A stretch of 64,000 bases of DNA from an uncultured Paracoccaceae bacterium (GTDB taxonomy: Bacteria; Pseudomonadota; Alphaproteobacteria; Rhodobacterales; Rhodobacteraceae), in contig CANLVD010000007.1 of NCBI GenBank assembly GCA_947494445.1, positions 103,740-167,739 of the forward strand, given 5' to 3'. The position numbers and the translations under genes are program-made. Below, piece after piece: positions 8,335 to 18,551 of this stretch. Numbering within the stretch: the stretch's first letter is position 1; each line of letters opens with the position of its first letter. The notes under the pieces were generated by a model. The model worked only from the letters and a program-made list of their open reading frames with translations, had not been told where the DNA came from and searched no databases.

Positions 8335-9522
8335 TTATCCGCCGATATAGGGCATCGGATCAACAGCCTCGGTGCCCCGACGCACTTCGAAATGCAGGTT
8401 GGGCTCATCGCCGGGCGCGACAACGCCGATGGTCTGGCCCCGGGCAACCCGCGCCCCTTTTTCCAAACTCACATCAGTGACACGACCATAGACGGTCATC
8501 AGATCATCGGCATGACGTATAAGGACAATCGTTCCAAGCCCGCCAAGGCTTTTGGACACAAGGGCAACCTCACCGGCCTCGGCTGATGTCACCGGCGTGC
8601 CTGCTGCGGCCGAGATGTCCACACCTTCATTTCGGGCAGATCCACCAGAGATGGAAAACGGTCGCAGAATGCTTCCAGCCACAGGGCGGGCCAGACGACC
8701 ACCGGGAGGGGTGCGCAGGGCACCAAGGTTTGGCCCCTCCGGCACTTCGATGGAGGCCACATCCTGATTTTCCGGCAAAGGTGTCGACGCACTTGGAGGG
8801 GCAGGAACGACCGTTCCTTCACCGGGCAGTGTTCCCGTGTTCTCCGTGCTGATCGTGCTGTTGGCTCCGTTGATGATCGGGATCAGAAGTTCCTGATTTT
8901 CCCGCACCGCCAGATCACTGCCCAGCCCGTTCCAGCTTGCAAGAGCTGTTACCGAGACGCCGTAAAGTCGCGCGATGGAATAGGCGGTGTCACCGGGTTC
9001 AACCCGGTGGCGGATCGGATCGATCACAGACCCGGGCTGACCATTTCCAAACGGGTTGGGTCCGCTCGATGTTGCATTGGCAGTGTCATCCAGTGGCGCG
9101 CTGTCGATGGCCGAAGACACCATGTCAGGGCTCCAGACGTTGTCAGCGGGCGTGCCGCCCACATTGCGGGGCAGGGCCAGTACCTCTCCGGGACGTGGGT
9201 TGTAGGTCACAGGCAGGCCATTATGGGCTGCCAGTTCCTGTGCGCTCAACCCGACACGAGATGCCATTTCCCCGATGCTGTCGCGCTCGCGCGCCACCAT
9301 TACCTGATAGGTGTTGTAGGTAATCACACCGCGTTCATCGGGATTGGGGCGCTGAAACGTGGGCTGCGCCGCAGCATCTGCCTGCGCCCGGTCACCACCG
9401 CCAAAGAAGCTGCCCAGCCTTGAGACATCGAGCGTGTTCTCACAGGCACTCAAGCCCAGAATGAGCACAAGTGCAGTCGCCGCCCGGATCGGCCGATTGG
9501 GGGTTTGGAATGTCGAAATCAT
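8335..9522 (-). CDS. nlpD: NlpD-like LysM/LytM lipoprotein, catalytically degenerate
   Basis: 395 residues. A lipoprotein signal with lipobox LSAC is followed by a variable region, two LysM domains (about 68-118 and 170-215) and a C-terminal M23/LytM domain (about 290-395). The LytM zinc ligands are mostly missing: the expected first His is Asn298 (NEGVD), the active-site YxH reads Y345-G-R347, and HxH reads N375-L-H377. This is the NlpD/EnvC pattern of non-enzymatic LytM factors that activate cell-division amidases. Gene order surE-pcm-nlpD agrees with the E. coli locus, though rpoS does not follow. Acts at the periplasmic face of the outer membrane. Confidence 0.88.
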   Translation of the reverse strand: MISTFQTPNRPIRAATALVLILGLSACENTLDVSRLGSFFGGGDRAQADAAAQPTFQRPNPDERGVITYNTYQVMVARERDSIGEMASRVGLSAQELAAHNGLPVTYNPRPGEVLALPRNVGGTPADNVWSPDMVSSAIDSAPLDDTANATSSGPNPFGNGQPGSVIDPIRHRVEPGDTAYSIARLYGVSVTALASWNGLGSDLAVRENQELLIPIINGANSTISTENTGTLPGEGTVVPAPPSASTPLPENQDVASIEVPEGPNLGALRTPPGGRLARPVAGSILRPFSISGGSARNEGVDISAAAGTPVTSAEAGEVALVSKSLGGLGTIVLIRHADDLMTVYGRVTDVSLEKGARVARGQTIGVVAPGDEPNLHFEVRRGTEAVDPMPYIGG

Positions 9523-9604
9523 ATCTACCGCCTGTTTTGCCAGCCCTCTTTTGACGAGGGTTTCTGCCGTCTGCCGAGCATAGGCCCGGCGTCTTCATCA
9601 ATTG

Positions 9605-10276
9605 TCAGGTGTCTTCCACATCCTCGGCCAGGCCTTCGAGCAAAGGCACGAACCGGACAGGTCCAAGGTCGTGATAATCGCACCCTTTGGTCTTTTTTAC
9701 CACTTTTACCAGTGTTTGCACAGTGCTGGATTGTCCGACCGGCAAAACCATCACCCCACCGACTTTCAGCTGGGCAACAAGCGGAGCGGGCGGGTCTTCG
9801 GCAGCGGCCGTCAGCAGTATGCGGTCAAAGGGCGCCTGATCGGGCATGCCAAAGGCACCGTCCTGAGCCACAACTGTGATGTTGGAAAAATCCATATCTG
9901 ACAAAAGCCGGGTGGCAGCGCGCGCAAGGGGCCGGTGCCGTTCGATCGTATAGACCCTGCGGGCAAGCCGTGCGAGAATAGCCGCCTGATAGCCCGAGCC
10001 TGTGCCGATCTCCAGCACCTTGCACCGTTTGGTCACGCCAAGTGCCTGTGTCATGCGCCCCACAATGGAGGGCTGCGAGATTGTCTGACCACAGGGAATC
10101 GGCAGGGCCATATCCTCGGTCGCACGATCCCTGAAGGTGTTGCCCAGAAAGGCCTGACGGTCTGTTGCCTCCATGGCGTTGAGCACGTCCACATCCGTTA
10201 CCCCGCTGGCGCGGAGCGAAAAGATGAACTGCATGCGTTCCTCAGCCGGAGTGATCGAGAGCGGATTGTAGCCCAT
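9605..10276 (-). CDS. pcm: Protein-L-isoaspartate O-methyltransferase
   Basis: 223 residues from ATG 10276. It transfers a methyl group from SAM to L-isoaspartyl residues in damaged proteins, starting their repair. The SAM-binding motif [15 protein letters not shown] is near residue 83, preceded by the family block [22 protein letters not shown]. The LLEGL C-terminus is typical. The start codon lies 35 bases inside the end of surE, so the two are tightly coupled. The longer open frame upstream is fully inside surE and was not used. Confidence 0.93.
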   Translation of the reverse strand: MGYNPLSITPAEERMQFIFSLRASGVTDVDVLNAMEATDRQAFLGNTFRDRATEDMALPIPCGQTISQPSIVGRMTQALGVTKRCKVLEIGTGSGYQAAILARLARRVYTIERHRPLARAATRLLSDMDFSNITVVAQDGAFGMPDQAPFDRILLTAAAEDPPAPLVAQLKVGGVMVLPVGQSSTVQTLVKVVKKTKGCDYHDLGPVRFVPLLEGLAEDVEDT

Positions 10277-11027
10277 CGAGTGCCTCCCTGACCGACATGT
10301 CAGCCTCAAGCGGCGTGACCGTGACAAAGCCGTTCATGCATTCCAGCGCATCTGAGCCAGCTTCCGTATTCCCGTTGCCTGACCCGTGCGTGTACCACAG
10401 GAACCGACGCCCATTAGGTGCTTCATCAGGTGTAATCGTGAAAGACCCGTTCGGCCTGCGCCCCTGAAACGTGGCCTTCACCCCCAGTACGTCTTCGGCA
10501 TTCAGATTGGGATAGTTGATGTTGAAGAAGCGGGGATAACCGCTCATCGACCAGTCTGCCTGATCCAGAAGGCTGCGGCACACCTTTGCGCCAAAGGCCT
10601 TGGCGGCTGCGAATTGATCAGGTCTGTCAGCGCTTGGTTTCCCATAATACTGCGACATGGCGATGGAGCGGATGCCGTGCATTGCCCCCTCCATCGCTGC
10701 CCCGATGGTGCCGGAATAGACCGTATCATCGGCCACGTTGTGTCCCCGGTTTACCCCTGAAAGGATCAGGTCGGGAGGACTGTCTTTCATGGCGTCGTGC
10801 AAAGCTGCAAAGACGCAATCAGCCGGTGTTCCCTCGACGATGAAGCGCCGCTCTTCCATCTGTTCGATCCGCATGGCGCGCACATAGGACAGGGCGTGCG
10901 AGACCCCCGATTGTTCCTGCGCGGGCGCGATCGTCCAGATCTCGCCACCCAATGCCTCGCCTATGGCCTCGGCCACCTTAAGGCCGGGCGCATTCATCCC
11001 GTCGTCATTCGTTACCAGTATTCTCAT
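10242..11027 (-). CDS. surE: 5'/3'-nucleotidase SurE (survival protein)
   Basis: 261 residues from ATG 11027; seven extra codons upstream are open but SurE proteins begin [10 protein letters not shown]. Asp8 and Asp9 of NDDG are metal ligands. [29 protein letters not shown] is the conserved nucleotidase core, cut here only by reading. SurE dephosphorylates nucleoside monophosphates in stress. It is the first gene of the surE-pcm-nlpD run and is divergent from purH. Confidence 0.95.
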   Translation of the reverse strand: MRILVTNDDGMNAPGLKVAEAIGEALGGEIWTIAPAQEQSGVSHALSYVRAMRIEQMEERRFIVEGTPADCVFAALHDAMKDSPPDLILSGVNRGHNVADDTVYSGTIGAAMEGAMHGIRSIAMSQYYGKPSADRPDQFAAAKAFGAKVCRSLLDQADWSMSGYPRFFNINYPNLNAEDVLGVKATFQGRRPNGSFTITPDEAPNGRRFLWYTHGSGNGNTEAGSDALECMNGFVTVTPLEADMSVREALDGLQSALDHSG

Positions 11028-11224
11028 GCTCGCCCTGCCTCGGGTCATTTTTTCAATTGGTAGCGGCAGCGCGCGCGCTCAGTCCAGTGGCTTGCATCAA
11101 AAACCGCATTCTGTGGCGATAAAGTCAGCCTTTGGCCATCCATGTCGCATTGACCCTTGGAGCGGTCTCTGACACCTGTTCCCCCACATCAACGATAACA
11201 GTCTTTAACTTCAGGAGCGCCACC

Positions 11225-12820
11225 ATGAGCACCCCCGATCTCGTTCCCATCCGACGTGCGCTGTTGTCGGTCTCAGACAAGACCGGGTTGATCGATCTGG
11301 CTGGGGCTCTGCACGGGCGCGGTGTCGAGCTGATTTCGACAGGTGGCACGGCCAAGGCGATCCGGGATGCCGGGATGCCGGTGCGCGATGTGTCCGAGTT
11401 GACCGGCTTTCCCGAGATGATGGATGGACGGGTCAAGACGCTGCATCCGGTGGTCCACGGCGGCCTGCTGGCATTGCGCGATGATCCTGAACATGCAAGT
11501 GCGATGACGGATCATGGCATCGGAGCGATTGATCTGCTGGTGGTCAATCTTTACCCGTTCGAGGCGACCGTTGCCAAAGGTGCCGATTACGAGACCTGCA
11601 TCGAAAACATCGACATCGGCGGCCCGGCAATGATCCGTGCCGCATCAAAGAACCATGGTTATGTTTCTGTCGTGGTCGACACGAGCGACTATGCTCCCTT
11701 GCTGGAGGCACTTGAGGCCGGACATGGTTCTGTGCCTTATGCGATGCGCCAGCATCTGGCCGCCAAGGCCTATGCGCGAACAGCCGCCTATGATGCAGCA
11801 GTTTCCACCTGGATGGCCGATGCGCTGGGAGAGGCCGTGCCGTATCGCCGCGCAGTTGCCGGCGAACTCGCCTCCGAGATGCGCTACGGCGAGAACCCGC
11901 ATCAGCGCGCGGCCTTTTATGTCGATGGCAGTGATCGGCCCGGCGTTGCCACGGCCACCCAGCATCAGGGCAAGGCGCTGAGCTACAACAACATCAATGA
12001 CACCGATGCAGCGTTCGAGCTTGTGGCCGAATTCGATGCAGATGCGGGTCCGGCAGTGGCGATCATCAAACACGCCAACCCGTGCGGTGTGGCCACAGGT
12101 GACAGTCTGCTTGAGGCCTACAAGCGGGCCTATCACTGTGACCAGACATCCGCTTTCGGTGGGATCGTTGCGCTGAACAGCCCGCTGGATGCGCAAACCG
12201 CAGAAGAAATCGTCAACATCTTCACGGAGGTCGTGATTGCACCTGGCGCGGATGATAGTGCGCGGGAAGTGTTTTCCAGCAAGCCCAATCTGCGGCTTCT
12301 GACCACTGATGGACTGCCGGATCCATCTGCTGCAGGCCGGACCTGGCGGCAGGTTTCGGGCGGATATCTGGTGCAGGACCGTGATAATGGGCGGATTGCT
12401 CAAAGTGATCTGAAAGTGGTGACCAAACGCCAGCCATCTGCGCAGGAAATGGCGGATATGCTGTTTGCGTGGCGTGTGGCCAAACATGTCAAATCGAATG
12501 CCATAGTCTATGCCAAGGACGGCGCGACCGTGGGGATCGGTGCGGGTCAGATGAGTCGCGTGGACAGCACAAGGATTGCCGCACGCAAGGCCCGTGACAT
12601 GGCCGAAGCGCTGGGCTTGGCGGATGTGCCAACCCTTGGTTCGGTTGTGGCTTCCGATGCATTCTTCCCATTTGCAGACGGCGTTTTGACGGCGGCAGAG
12701 GCAGGCGCGAAAGCTTTGATCCAACCCGGCGGTTCCATGCGCGATGCGGATGTAATCGCTGCCGCCGATGAGGCAGGGCTTGCCATGGTCTTTACTGGGC
12801 AGCGGCACTTCAGGCACTGA
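11225..12820 (+). CDS. purH: Bifunctional AICAR transformylase / IMP cyclohydrolase
   Basis: 531 residues from ATG 11225 with AGGAG upstream. It carries out the last two steps of purine synthesis: formylation of AICAR using 10-formyl-THF, then ring closure to IMP. The N-terminal IMP cyclohydrolase has [13 protein letters not shown] and GRVKTLHP. The C-terminal transformylase has KHANPCGVA and SDAFFPF. It starts a plus-strand run with lspA, with which it shares one base (TGATG). Confidence 0.97.
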   Translation: MSTPDLVPIRRALLSVSDKTGLIDLAGALHGRGVELISTGGTAKAIRDAGMPVRDVSELTGFPEMMDGRVKTLHPVVHGGLLALRDDPEHASAMTDHGIGAIDLLVVNLYPFEATVAKGADYETCIENIDIGGPAMIRAASKNHGYVSVVVDTSDYAPLLEALEAGHGSVPYAMRQHLAAKAYARTAAYDAAVSTWMADALGEAVPYRRAVAGELASEMRYGENPHQRAAFYVDGSDRPGVATATQHQGKALSYNNINDTDAAFELVAEFDADAGPAVAIIKHANPCGVATGDSLLEAYKRAYHCDQTSAFGGIVALNSPLDAQTAEEIVNIFTEVVIAPGADDSAREVFSSKPNLRLLTTDGLPDPSAAGRTWRQVSGGYLVQDRDNGRIAQSDLKVVTKRQPSAQEMADMLFAWRVAKHVKSNAIVYAKDGATVGIGAGQMSRVDSTRIAARKARDMAEALGLADVPTLGSVVASDAFFPFADGVLTAAEAGAKALIQPGGSMRDADVIAAADEAGLAMVFTGQRHFRH

Positions 12821-13296
12821 TGGTGTATCTTCGCGCATCCCTGGCCGCATTGGTCGTCTTTGTCCTGGATCAGGGGTCAAAATACGGCGTGATGTATGGG
12901 CTGAACCTGCTGGAGTTGCGCCAGATCAACGTTCTGCCGCCATTTCTGACCTTTCGCATGGGCTGGAACACAGGGATCAATTTCGGCTTACTTGATCTGG
13001 GGCCTGAGACAGGGCGCTGGGTTCTGATCGGCCTGTCGCTCGCGATTACGCTCGCGCTTCTGATCTGGCTGCGCAAAATGTCGGGCTGGCGTCTGCCATT
13101 GGCTGTGGGGGCTGTCATTGGGGGCGCGCTCGGCAATGTCTATGACCGTCTGGTCTATGGGGCAGTGGCTGATTTTCTGAACATGAGTTGTTGCGGCATC
13201 AACAACCCTTTTGTCTTCAACATTGCAGATGTGGGGATTTTTCTGGGAGCAGTTGGTCTGATCCTGTGGACCGGCAATGACAAAGAGACCAAATAA
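12820..13296 (+). CDS. lspA: Lipoprotein signal peptidase (signal peptidase II)
   Basis: 158 residues with four membrane helices. It cleaves the signal peptide of diacylglyceryl-prolipoproteins. The two catalytic Asp residues are in [16 protein letters not shown] and FNIADVGI, and the N-terminal LDQGSK motif is present. The ATG shares one base with the purH stop. The next gene encodes one of its likely substrates, a lipoprotein. Confidence 0.96.
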   Translation: MVYLRASLAALVVFVLDQGSKYGVMYGLNLLELRQINVLPPFLTFRMGWNTGINFGLLDLGPETGRWVLIGLSLAITLALLIWLRKMSGWRLPLAVGAVIGGALGNVYDRLVYGAVADFLNMSCCGINNPFVFNIADVGIFLGAVGLILWTGNDKETK

Positions 13297-13353
13297 CAGG
13301 TCGTGACCTCGTCGAAACTTTGTCCTAAAACAGGTCCAAACGAGGGAGTGGCC

Positions 13354-13899
13354 ATGTCGCGCAGGGTGATTTGTCAGGTGTTTGTGTTCGGATTGGCAAT
13401 CGGTGCCTTGTCCGCCTGTTCGCGCGACGCACCAACCGAAACAGCAAAACCACGCGACACAGTGGTCTCCCGCATTGGATCGAGCTCCGCAAAACCTGAT
13501 GAATTCAAGGTCCTGACCCAGAAACCACTTGTCGTGCCGGAAGACCTGACCAGCCTGCCGGAACCCGGCGGCAGCAACCGGGCCGATCTGACGCCGCGCG
13601 TGGATGCGCTCGCAGCACTTGGCGGCGTGCAGGGTCTGGGCGCACCTGTGGCCAGTGATGCGGCCCTTATCGCGGCTGCGCGCGGCAAAGGTGTGGATGC
13701 CAACATCCGCGCGACACTGGCGGCAGAGGACGTGGAGTACCGCGCCAACAATCGCGGTCGTTTCCTTGAGCGTCTGGCCGGTCGTGCAAATGATGCGGTT
13801 GTCTACAAGGACATGTTGCTGGAAGCCTCGCCCGAGGTTTTGCGCCTGCAACGCCTTGGCATCAGAACCCCGGCAACCCCGTCTGAGCCGACAAACTGA
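13354..13899 (+). CDS. DUF3035 lipoprotein (BamF-like)
   Basis: 181 residues from ATG 13354 (GAGGGAG upstream). The lipobox is LSAC at about residue 22. The mature part begins with a Pro/Thr-rich linker, then DEFKVLTQKPLVVPEDLTSLPEP, the DUF3035 hallmark. In alphaproteobacteria this family has been linked to an outer-membrane beta-barrel assembly (Bam) accessory lipoprotein called BamF; that link is from general knowledge and not provable here. It lies directly after lspA, a common arrangement. Confidence 0.8.
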   Translation: MSRRVICQVFVFGLAIGALSACSRDAPTETAKPRDTVVSRIGSSSAKPDEFKVLTQKPLVVPEDLTSLPEPGGSNRADLTPRVDALAALGGVQGLGAPVASDAALIAAARGKGVDANIRATLAAEDVEYRANNRGRFLERLAGRANDAVVYKDMLLEASPEVLRLQRLGIRTPATPSEPTN

Positions 13900-13961
13900 T
13901 CGCCAATTCCTGACAAAATAGAGCGTGGCAGACTCGGCTTTCCCATGCTAGGTTTTGTGGC

Positions 13962-15803
13962 ATGAACGCTCCTGACCTCAACATAGGCGCTGCACCACGC
14001 AGAATTGCCCAGCTCGACGATACGGCCGCAAACCGGATTGCCGCAGGCGAGGTCGTGGAGCGTCCGGCATCAGCGGTCAAGGAACTGGTTGAAAATGCTC
14101 TTGATGCCGGTGCGTCCCGGATCGCGGTCGATGTTGCAGATGGCGGCAAGACCCTGATCCGTGTCACCGATGATGGGCATGGTATTGCGCCTGACCAACT
14201 GCGCCTTGCCATGTCGCGCCACGCAACCTCGAAAATCGACGGCTCCGACTTGCTCGACATTCACAGTTTTGGGTTTCGTGGCGAAGCCCTGCCGTCGCTT
14301 GGTGCTGTCGGACGGCTGGATCTGGCCTCTCGTGTCGCCGGAGATCAGGGAGCACGGATCAAGGTCACGGCGGGTGTTCTGGGCGATGTGCAACCTGCTG
14401 CCCTAGCGCGCGGCACCGTGGTCGAGTTGCGGGACCTGTTCTTTGCCACACCTGCGCGCTTGAAATTCCTGCGCTCGGACCGGGCGGAATTGCAGGCGAT
14501 CTCGGATGTTGTCCGACGTCTGGCGCTGGCCGAACCCGAGGTTGCTTTCACGCTGAGAGATGTCTCGAACGGGGCAGAGCGGCACCTTCTCAGGGTCAAT
14601 GCGCATCATGGTGACTTCTTCGATGTGCTGGCCCGCCGTGTCGGTGCGGTACTGGGCAGCGAATTTGTCGAGAACGCACTCCGTGTGGATGCCGAACGGG
14701 ACGGGTTGCGGATGACCGGATTTGCCGCCTTGCCCACCTATTCGCGCGGGGCCGCCGTGGCGCAATACATGTTTGTGAACGGCAGGCCAGTGCGTGACAA
14801 GATGATGCTGGGAGCATTGCGGGGCGCCTATTCCGACGTGCTGAAACGCGATCGCCACCCGGCTGTTGTTCTGAATCTGGCTTGTGATGTGCGTCTGGTC
14901 GATGTGAATGTGCACCCTGCCAAAGCCGAAGTCCGCTTTCGTGATCCGGGCGTGGCGCGGGGGCTTATTGTCTCCGGCCTCAGACATGCACTGGCAGATG
15001 CCGGATTTCGTGCCTCCAGCACGGTGGGCCATGCGGTTCTGGGCGCGATGGAGGTGGAACGGCCGACTGCCCCGATCTACCAGATGGACCGCCCGTCGCA
15101 ATTTCCCCGGGTTTCAGTGACCCAACCCCAAGGGTTCGCAGAAGGTCCCGGCTGGACGGCGGCGCGGGTGGAACCCGTGCCAAGCCCGGGGGAGGGCCCG
15201 CATGGGCTTGACGACGGGCTTCCTCCCTTGGGCGTTGCCCGGGCGCAGATCCATGAAACCTATATTGTCTCGCAAACCGATCAGGGAATGTTGCTGGTCG
15301 ATGCCCATGCTGCCCATGAACGGCTGGTCTACGAAAAACTGAAAGCCCGCATGGCAGATCAAGGCGTTCCGTCTCAGGCGCTTCTGATCCCGGATGTTAT
15401 TGAATTGCCCACCGAGGACTGCAACAGACTTTTGGCTGTGGCAGATGACTTGAAAGCCCTTGGACTGGTGATCGAAGCCTTTGGCCCTGGGGCTGTTTGC
15501 GTCCGCGAAACTCCGGCTTTGCTGGGCACACCTGACACGGATGCCCTGTTACGCGACATCGTGGATGAGTTGGCTGATCTGGATGTCTCGGACGCGCTCT
15601 CCAGCCGATTGGACGCCATCCTGTCGCGCATGGCCTGCCACGGCTCGGTCCGGGCGGGGCGGCGCATGCAGGCCGACGAGATGAATGCGCTGCTGCGCGA
15701 GATGGAGGCAACGCCACTTTCGGGTCAATGCAACCATGGCCGTCCGACCTATGTTTCCTTGTCGCTGAGAGACATAGAACGTCTCTTCGGGCGCTCCTCA
15801 TGA
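13962..15803 (+). CDS. mutL: DNA mismatch repair protein MutL, endonuclease type
   Basis: 613 residues. The GHKL ATPase N-terminus has TAANRIAAGEVVERPASAVKELVENALDAG, with ENALDA holding the catalytic Glu, and GFRGEALPS. The C-terminal domain carries D447-A-H449-A-x2-E453-x4-E458, the nicking-endonuclease metal motif with Gln replaced by Ala, plus ACH (559-561 region) and CNHGRP (590-595). Such MutL proteins nick the strand themselves, as expected for lineages without MutH. rmuC follows with an ATGA overlap. Confidence 0.95.
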   Translation: MNAPDLNIGAAPRRIAQLDDTAANRIAAGEVVERPASAVKELVENALDAGASRIAVDVADGGKTLIRVTDDGHGIAPDQLRLAMSRHATSKIDGSDLLDIHSFGFRGEALPSLGAVGRLDLASRVAGDQGARIKVTAGVLGDVQPAALARGTVVELRDLFFATPARLKFLRSDRAELQAISDVVRRLALAEPEVAFTLRDVSNGAERHLLRVNAHHGDFFDVLARRVGAVLGSEFVENALRVDAERDGLRMTGFAALPTYSRGAAVAQYMFVNGRPVRDKMMLGALRGAYSDVLKRDRHPAVVLNLACDVRLVDVNVHPAKAEVRFRDPGVARGLIVSGLRHALADAGFRASSTVGHAVLGAMEVERPTAPIYQMDRPSQFPRVSVTQPQGFAEGPGWTAARVEPVPSPGEGPHGLDDGLPPLGVARAQIHETYIVSQTDQGMLLVDAHAAHERLVYEKLKARMADQGVPSQALLIPDVIELPTEDCNRLLAVADDLKALGLVIEAFGPGAVCVRETPALLGTPDTDALLRDIVDELADLDVSDALSSRLDAILSRMACHGSVRAGRRMQADEMNALLREMEATPLSGQCNHGRPTYVSLSLRDIERLFGRSS

Positions 15804-16963
15804 TCCAGATCGGTTCTTTCAGCCTTGATCTGAGCGATCCATTGACGCTGCTGGCGCTGTTCGGTGCCGGGTTGTTGGTATTGCTCTTTACCCTGCTGAT
15901 TCTCAGCCTGCGTGCGGCACGGGCCAGTGTTCAGGTGGCGCGACCCCTGGTGCAACAGGTGCAGGGTCTGGGCGACACTGTGCGACTGCTGGGTGATGGT
16001 CAGCAACAATTGTCCGGCGGTCTGAAAGCGGTGAGTGAGGCGCAGATCACCTCTCAGGCCCGGATGCTGCAAACCATGGAAACACGTCTGGAAGAGGTCA
16101 CGCGTGCGATGGGCGAGACATTGCATGGTACGGCGACCCGCACGGCAAGATCGCTGGGAGAGTTGCAGCAGCGGCTTGAAACCATCGACAAGGCTCAGAC
16201 CAAGATCGAAAAGCTCTCGGGCGAAGTGCTGGGGTTGCAGGACATCCTGTCAAACAAACAGACACGCGGGGCCTTTGGCGAGATCCAGTTGCAGGACATC
16301 GTGCGCAAGGCCCTGCCGCCCGATGCCTACGGGTTTCAGGTAACCCTGAGCAACAACAAGCGTGCCGACTGTCTGATCCGCCTGCCAAATCCGCCGGGCG
16401 ACATCGTGATTGACAGTAAGTTCCCGCTTGAGGCCTTTGAGGCGCTGGTCAATGCGCGCGATGAGGCCTCGAAACGAGCGGCAGCCACGGCCTTGCGGCA
16501 ATCGGTGCGCGTGCATGTGGGCGCGATTGCCGAGAAGTATATTCTGGATGGTGAAACAGCGGATGGTGCATTGATGTTTCTGCCGTCCGAGGCCGTTTAT
16601 GCCGAACTCCATGCAAATTTCCCCGAGATCGTGCGTGAAGGCTTTGAGAAACGGGTCTGGATCGTCTCGCCAACCACTTGCATGGCCACGCTGAACACTC
16701 TGCGCTCTGTCCTGAAAGACGCACGGATGCGCGAACAGGCTGGCAAGATCCGCAGGGAGCTGTCGCTTCTGACCAAGGATGTCGACCGGCTGGAAACCCG
16801 GGTCAGCAATCTGGATCGTCACTTTACGCAAGCCACTAAGGATGTCGAGGCAATCAAGCTGTCGGCCACCAAGGCAGGCGGTCGCGCACGCAGACTTGAT
16901 GCGTTCGAGTTTGACGATGACGAGACGCTTGAGACCCCTCCGACGGTTCGTCTTGCAGAATGA
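15800..16963 (+). CDS. rmuC: RmuC-family DNA recombination protein
   Basis: 387 residues from ATG 15800, which overlaps the mutL stop (ATGA). One N-terminal membrane helix (about 15-37) is followed by a coiled coil (about 40-150) and the RmuC nuclease-like domain (about 165-350). That domain has RGAFGEIQLQDIV, VIDSKFPLEAFE and the VSPTT block. RmuC restrains recombination at inverted repeats in E. coli. Coupling to mutL supports a genome-stability role. Confidence 0.93.
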   Translation: MIQIGSFSLDLSDPLTLLALFGAGLLVLLFTLLILSLRAARASVQVARPLVQQVQGLGDTVRLLGDGQQQLSGGLKAVSEAQITSQARMLQTMETRLEEVTRAMGETLHGTATRTARSLGELQQRLETIDKAQTKIEKLSGEVLGLQDILSNKQTRGAFGEIQLQDIVRKALPPDAYGFQVTLSNNKRADCLIRLPNPPGDIVIDSKFPLEAFEALVNARDEASKRAAATALRQSVRVHVGAIAEKYILDGETADGALMFLPSEAVYAELHANFPEIVREGFEKRVWIVSPTTCMATLNTLRSVLKDARMREQAGKIRRELSLLTKDVDRLETRVSNLDRHFTQATKDVEAIKLSATKAGGRARRLDAFEFDDDETLETPPTVRLAE

Positions 16964-17106
16964 CGGCATGCGGTTGTGTGCTGAAAATGCAGTAAAATCC
17001 GCACCTTCCGTGGCAATTTGAAGCGTCCGATGCCCTGACTTGTGCTGTGGGAATGGACCGGCATCGTGCTATTTGCTTTGGAAGGCAGACAAGAGGCACG
17101 ACGCGG

Positions 17107-18414
17107 ATGGCAAAAGTCCTAGACGATTATCCCGGTCGCTACGCGCTCTCAAACGAGTTGCACGCGCGGCCCTTCCCTGAACTCACGGCACCGTGCCGTG
17201 CGGCTTATGTTGCGGTCAAGAAGGCCGACAATGCGTCCGAACGGGATCGCAGCGCCGATATGGCGCATCTGCTGTTGCTGCTTGATCGCTACGGCGCGCC
17301 GCATCCTGCACCTGATGCCAATCACTATTCGGCGCAACTGGGCCGCGGGTTTCTGAAATGGGAACAGCACACGGAGTTTGTCACCTACACGATCTTTTCC
17401 GATGGTGTCGCCGACGTGCCGTTTGACGGAACGCTTCATGATCTCTTTCCCTCAGATTGGCTGGCTGATGCACCCGGACAGGTGCTGACATCCTGTCTGG
17501 TTCGGGTCGAGACATTTCCGGACAAGACATCCCTTGATGAATTCATGACCGAGAAGGCCGCAGGATGGTTCGTGCCGGAAAGTCTGGCTGCCTCCAATGT
17601 GATTGATGAGGCGGCGGTGATCGCGGGTGATTTCCGCATCGATGAACATGGGCATGTGCGCTTTGCCGTCTTCGTACGCAAGCAGATGGGTCAAAGACGA
17701 TTAGGCCGCATTGTCCAGCGCCTGCTGGAGATCGAGACTTACAAATCCATGGCGATGCTGGCCTTGCCTGTGGCCCGGATGGTCAGTCGCAAGGTCGTGG
17801 ATCTGGACCGCTCGCTGGCCAGCATCGTCCAGCGCATGTCTGACGGTTCGGGCGAGGATGTGGCCACACTTGATCTGCTGCTCAGAATGTCCGCCGAGAT
17901 CGAGCTTCTGTCCTCATCCACGGCGTTTCGGTTTGGTGCGGCCGGCGCTTATGAGGCAATCGTCAACCAGCGGATCGAGGTTCTGCGCGAAGAGCGCTAT
18001 CAGGGACGCCAGACCTTTGCCGAGTTCATGATGCGCCGGTTTGATCCGGCCATGCGAACCTGCCGGTCTTCTCGGGATCGGCTGGATGAACTGTCGCAAC
18101 GTGCCGCGCGCGCGGCCAATCTGCTTCGGACCCGGGTGGACGTGGCTGCGTCGTCGTCCAATGCACAAGTGCTTGAGCGGATGGATGAACGTGCTGCCCT
18201 GCAACTGCGGTTGCAGGAAACCGTGGAAGGGCTGTCCGTGGTTGCGATCAGTTACTATGCGGTCAATCTTGCAGGCAATCTGGCAGCCCCGCTTGGATCT
18301 GTCATTGGGCTCAGCAAGCCGCTGATCCTGGCCATGCTGACCATTCCTGTGGTGCTGTTGGTATGGGCAGGCGTGCGCAGGATCCGCAAGCGGGTGGCAG
18401 GGCGCAAGACCTGA
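17107..18414 (+). CDS. DUF3422-family membrane protein
   Basis: 435 residues from ATG 17107; the upstream open extension lacks a ribosome site. The N-terminus has SNELHARPFPEL, the family hallmark. The middle is soluble with a long helical stretch (about 300-380), and two C-terminal hydrophobic helices sit at about 383-402 and 407-425 before a basic tail. This gives a C-terminally anchored inner-membrane protein. It recalls CorA-like topology but lacks a GMN motif. Function unknown. Confidence 0.85.
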   Translation: MAKVLDDYPGRYALSNELHARPFPELTAPCRAAYVAVKKADNASERDRSADMAHLLLLLDRYGAPHPAPDANHYSAQLGRGFLKWEQHTEFVTYTIFSDGVADVPFDGTLHDLFPSDWLADAPGQVLTSCLVRVETFPDKTSLDEFMTEKAAGWFVPESLAASNVIDEAAVIAGDFRIDEHGHVRFAVFVRKQMGQRRLGRIVQRLLEIETYKSMAMLALPVARMVSRKVVDLDRSLASIVQRMSDGSGEDVATLDLLLRMSAEIELLSSSTAFRFGAAGAYEAIVNQRIEVLREERYQGRQTFAEFMMRRFDPAMRTCRSSRDRLDELSQRAARAANLLRTRVDVAASSSNAQVLERMDERAALQLRLQETVEGLSVVAISYYAVNLAGNLAAPLGSVIGLSKPLILAMLTIPVVLLVWAGVRRIRKRVAGRKT

Positions 18415-18438
18415 TCTGGTCTGCCTGGCGGCACCTTC

Positions 18439-18474
18439 GGGATGCCTCCGGCGGGGATATTTAGGCCAAGAAGT
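18439..18474 (+). repeat. 36-base dispersed intergenic repeat, copy 2
   Basis: This copy lies 24 bases after the DUF3422 stop. It matches the minus-strand element at 8283-8318 except for a three-base block in the middle of the 3' part. Its GC palindrome could form a hairpin, but no T-tract follows immediately. Confidence 0.75.
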
Positions 18475-18518
18475 GGACGGGTTCGGATTGACCGGGCCTT
18501 GTGCGGTCCTGTAAGGAA

Positions 18519-18534
18519 ATGAACAGACGTTCAT
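18519..18534. promoter_or_regulatory. Palindromic operator candidate upstream of ivd
   Basis: ATGAAC-AGAC-GTTCAT is a perfect inverted repeat with six-base arms and a four-base spacer, 17 bases before the ivd start. The spacing resembles TetR-type acyl-CoA-responsive operators such as GAAAC-N4-GTTTC. It would block initiation if bound. No regulator gene lies next to it. Confidence 0.5.
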
Positions 18535-18551
18535 AAAACAGGGGATCACCG

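Noticed and set aside
9544..9560. CCCTC/GAGGG hairpin between nlpD and pcm
   Set aside because: Five-base-pair stem with weak T-run on the wrong strand; too weak to call.
11645..12880. 411-residue open frame on the minus strand
   Set aside because: Lies antisense to purH, is His/Arg-rich without any family resemblance, and reflects high-GC codon bias.
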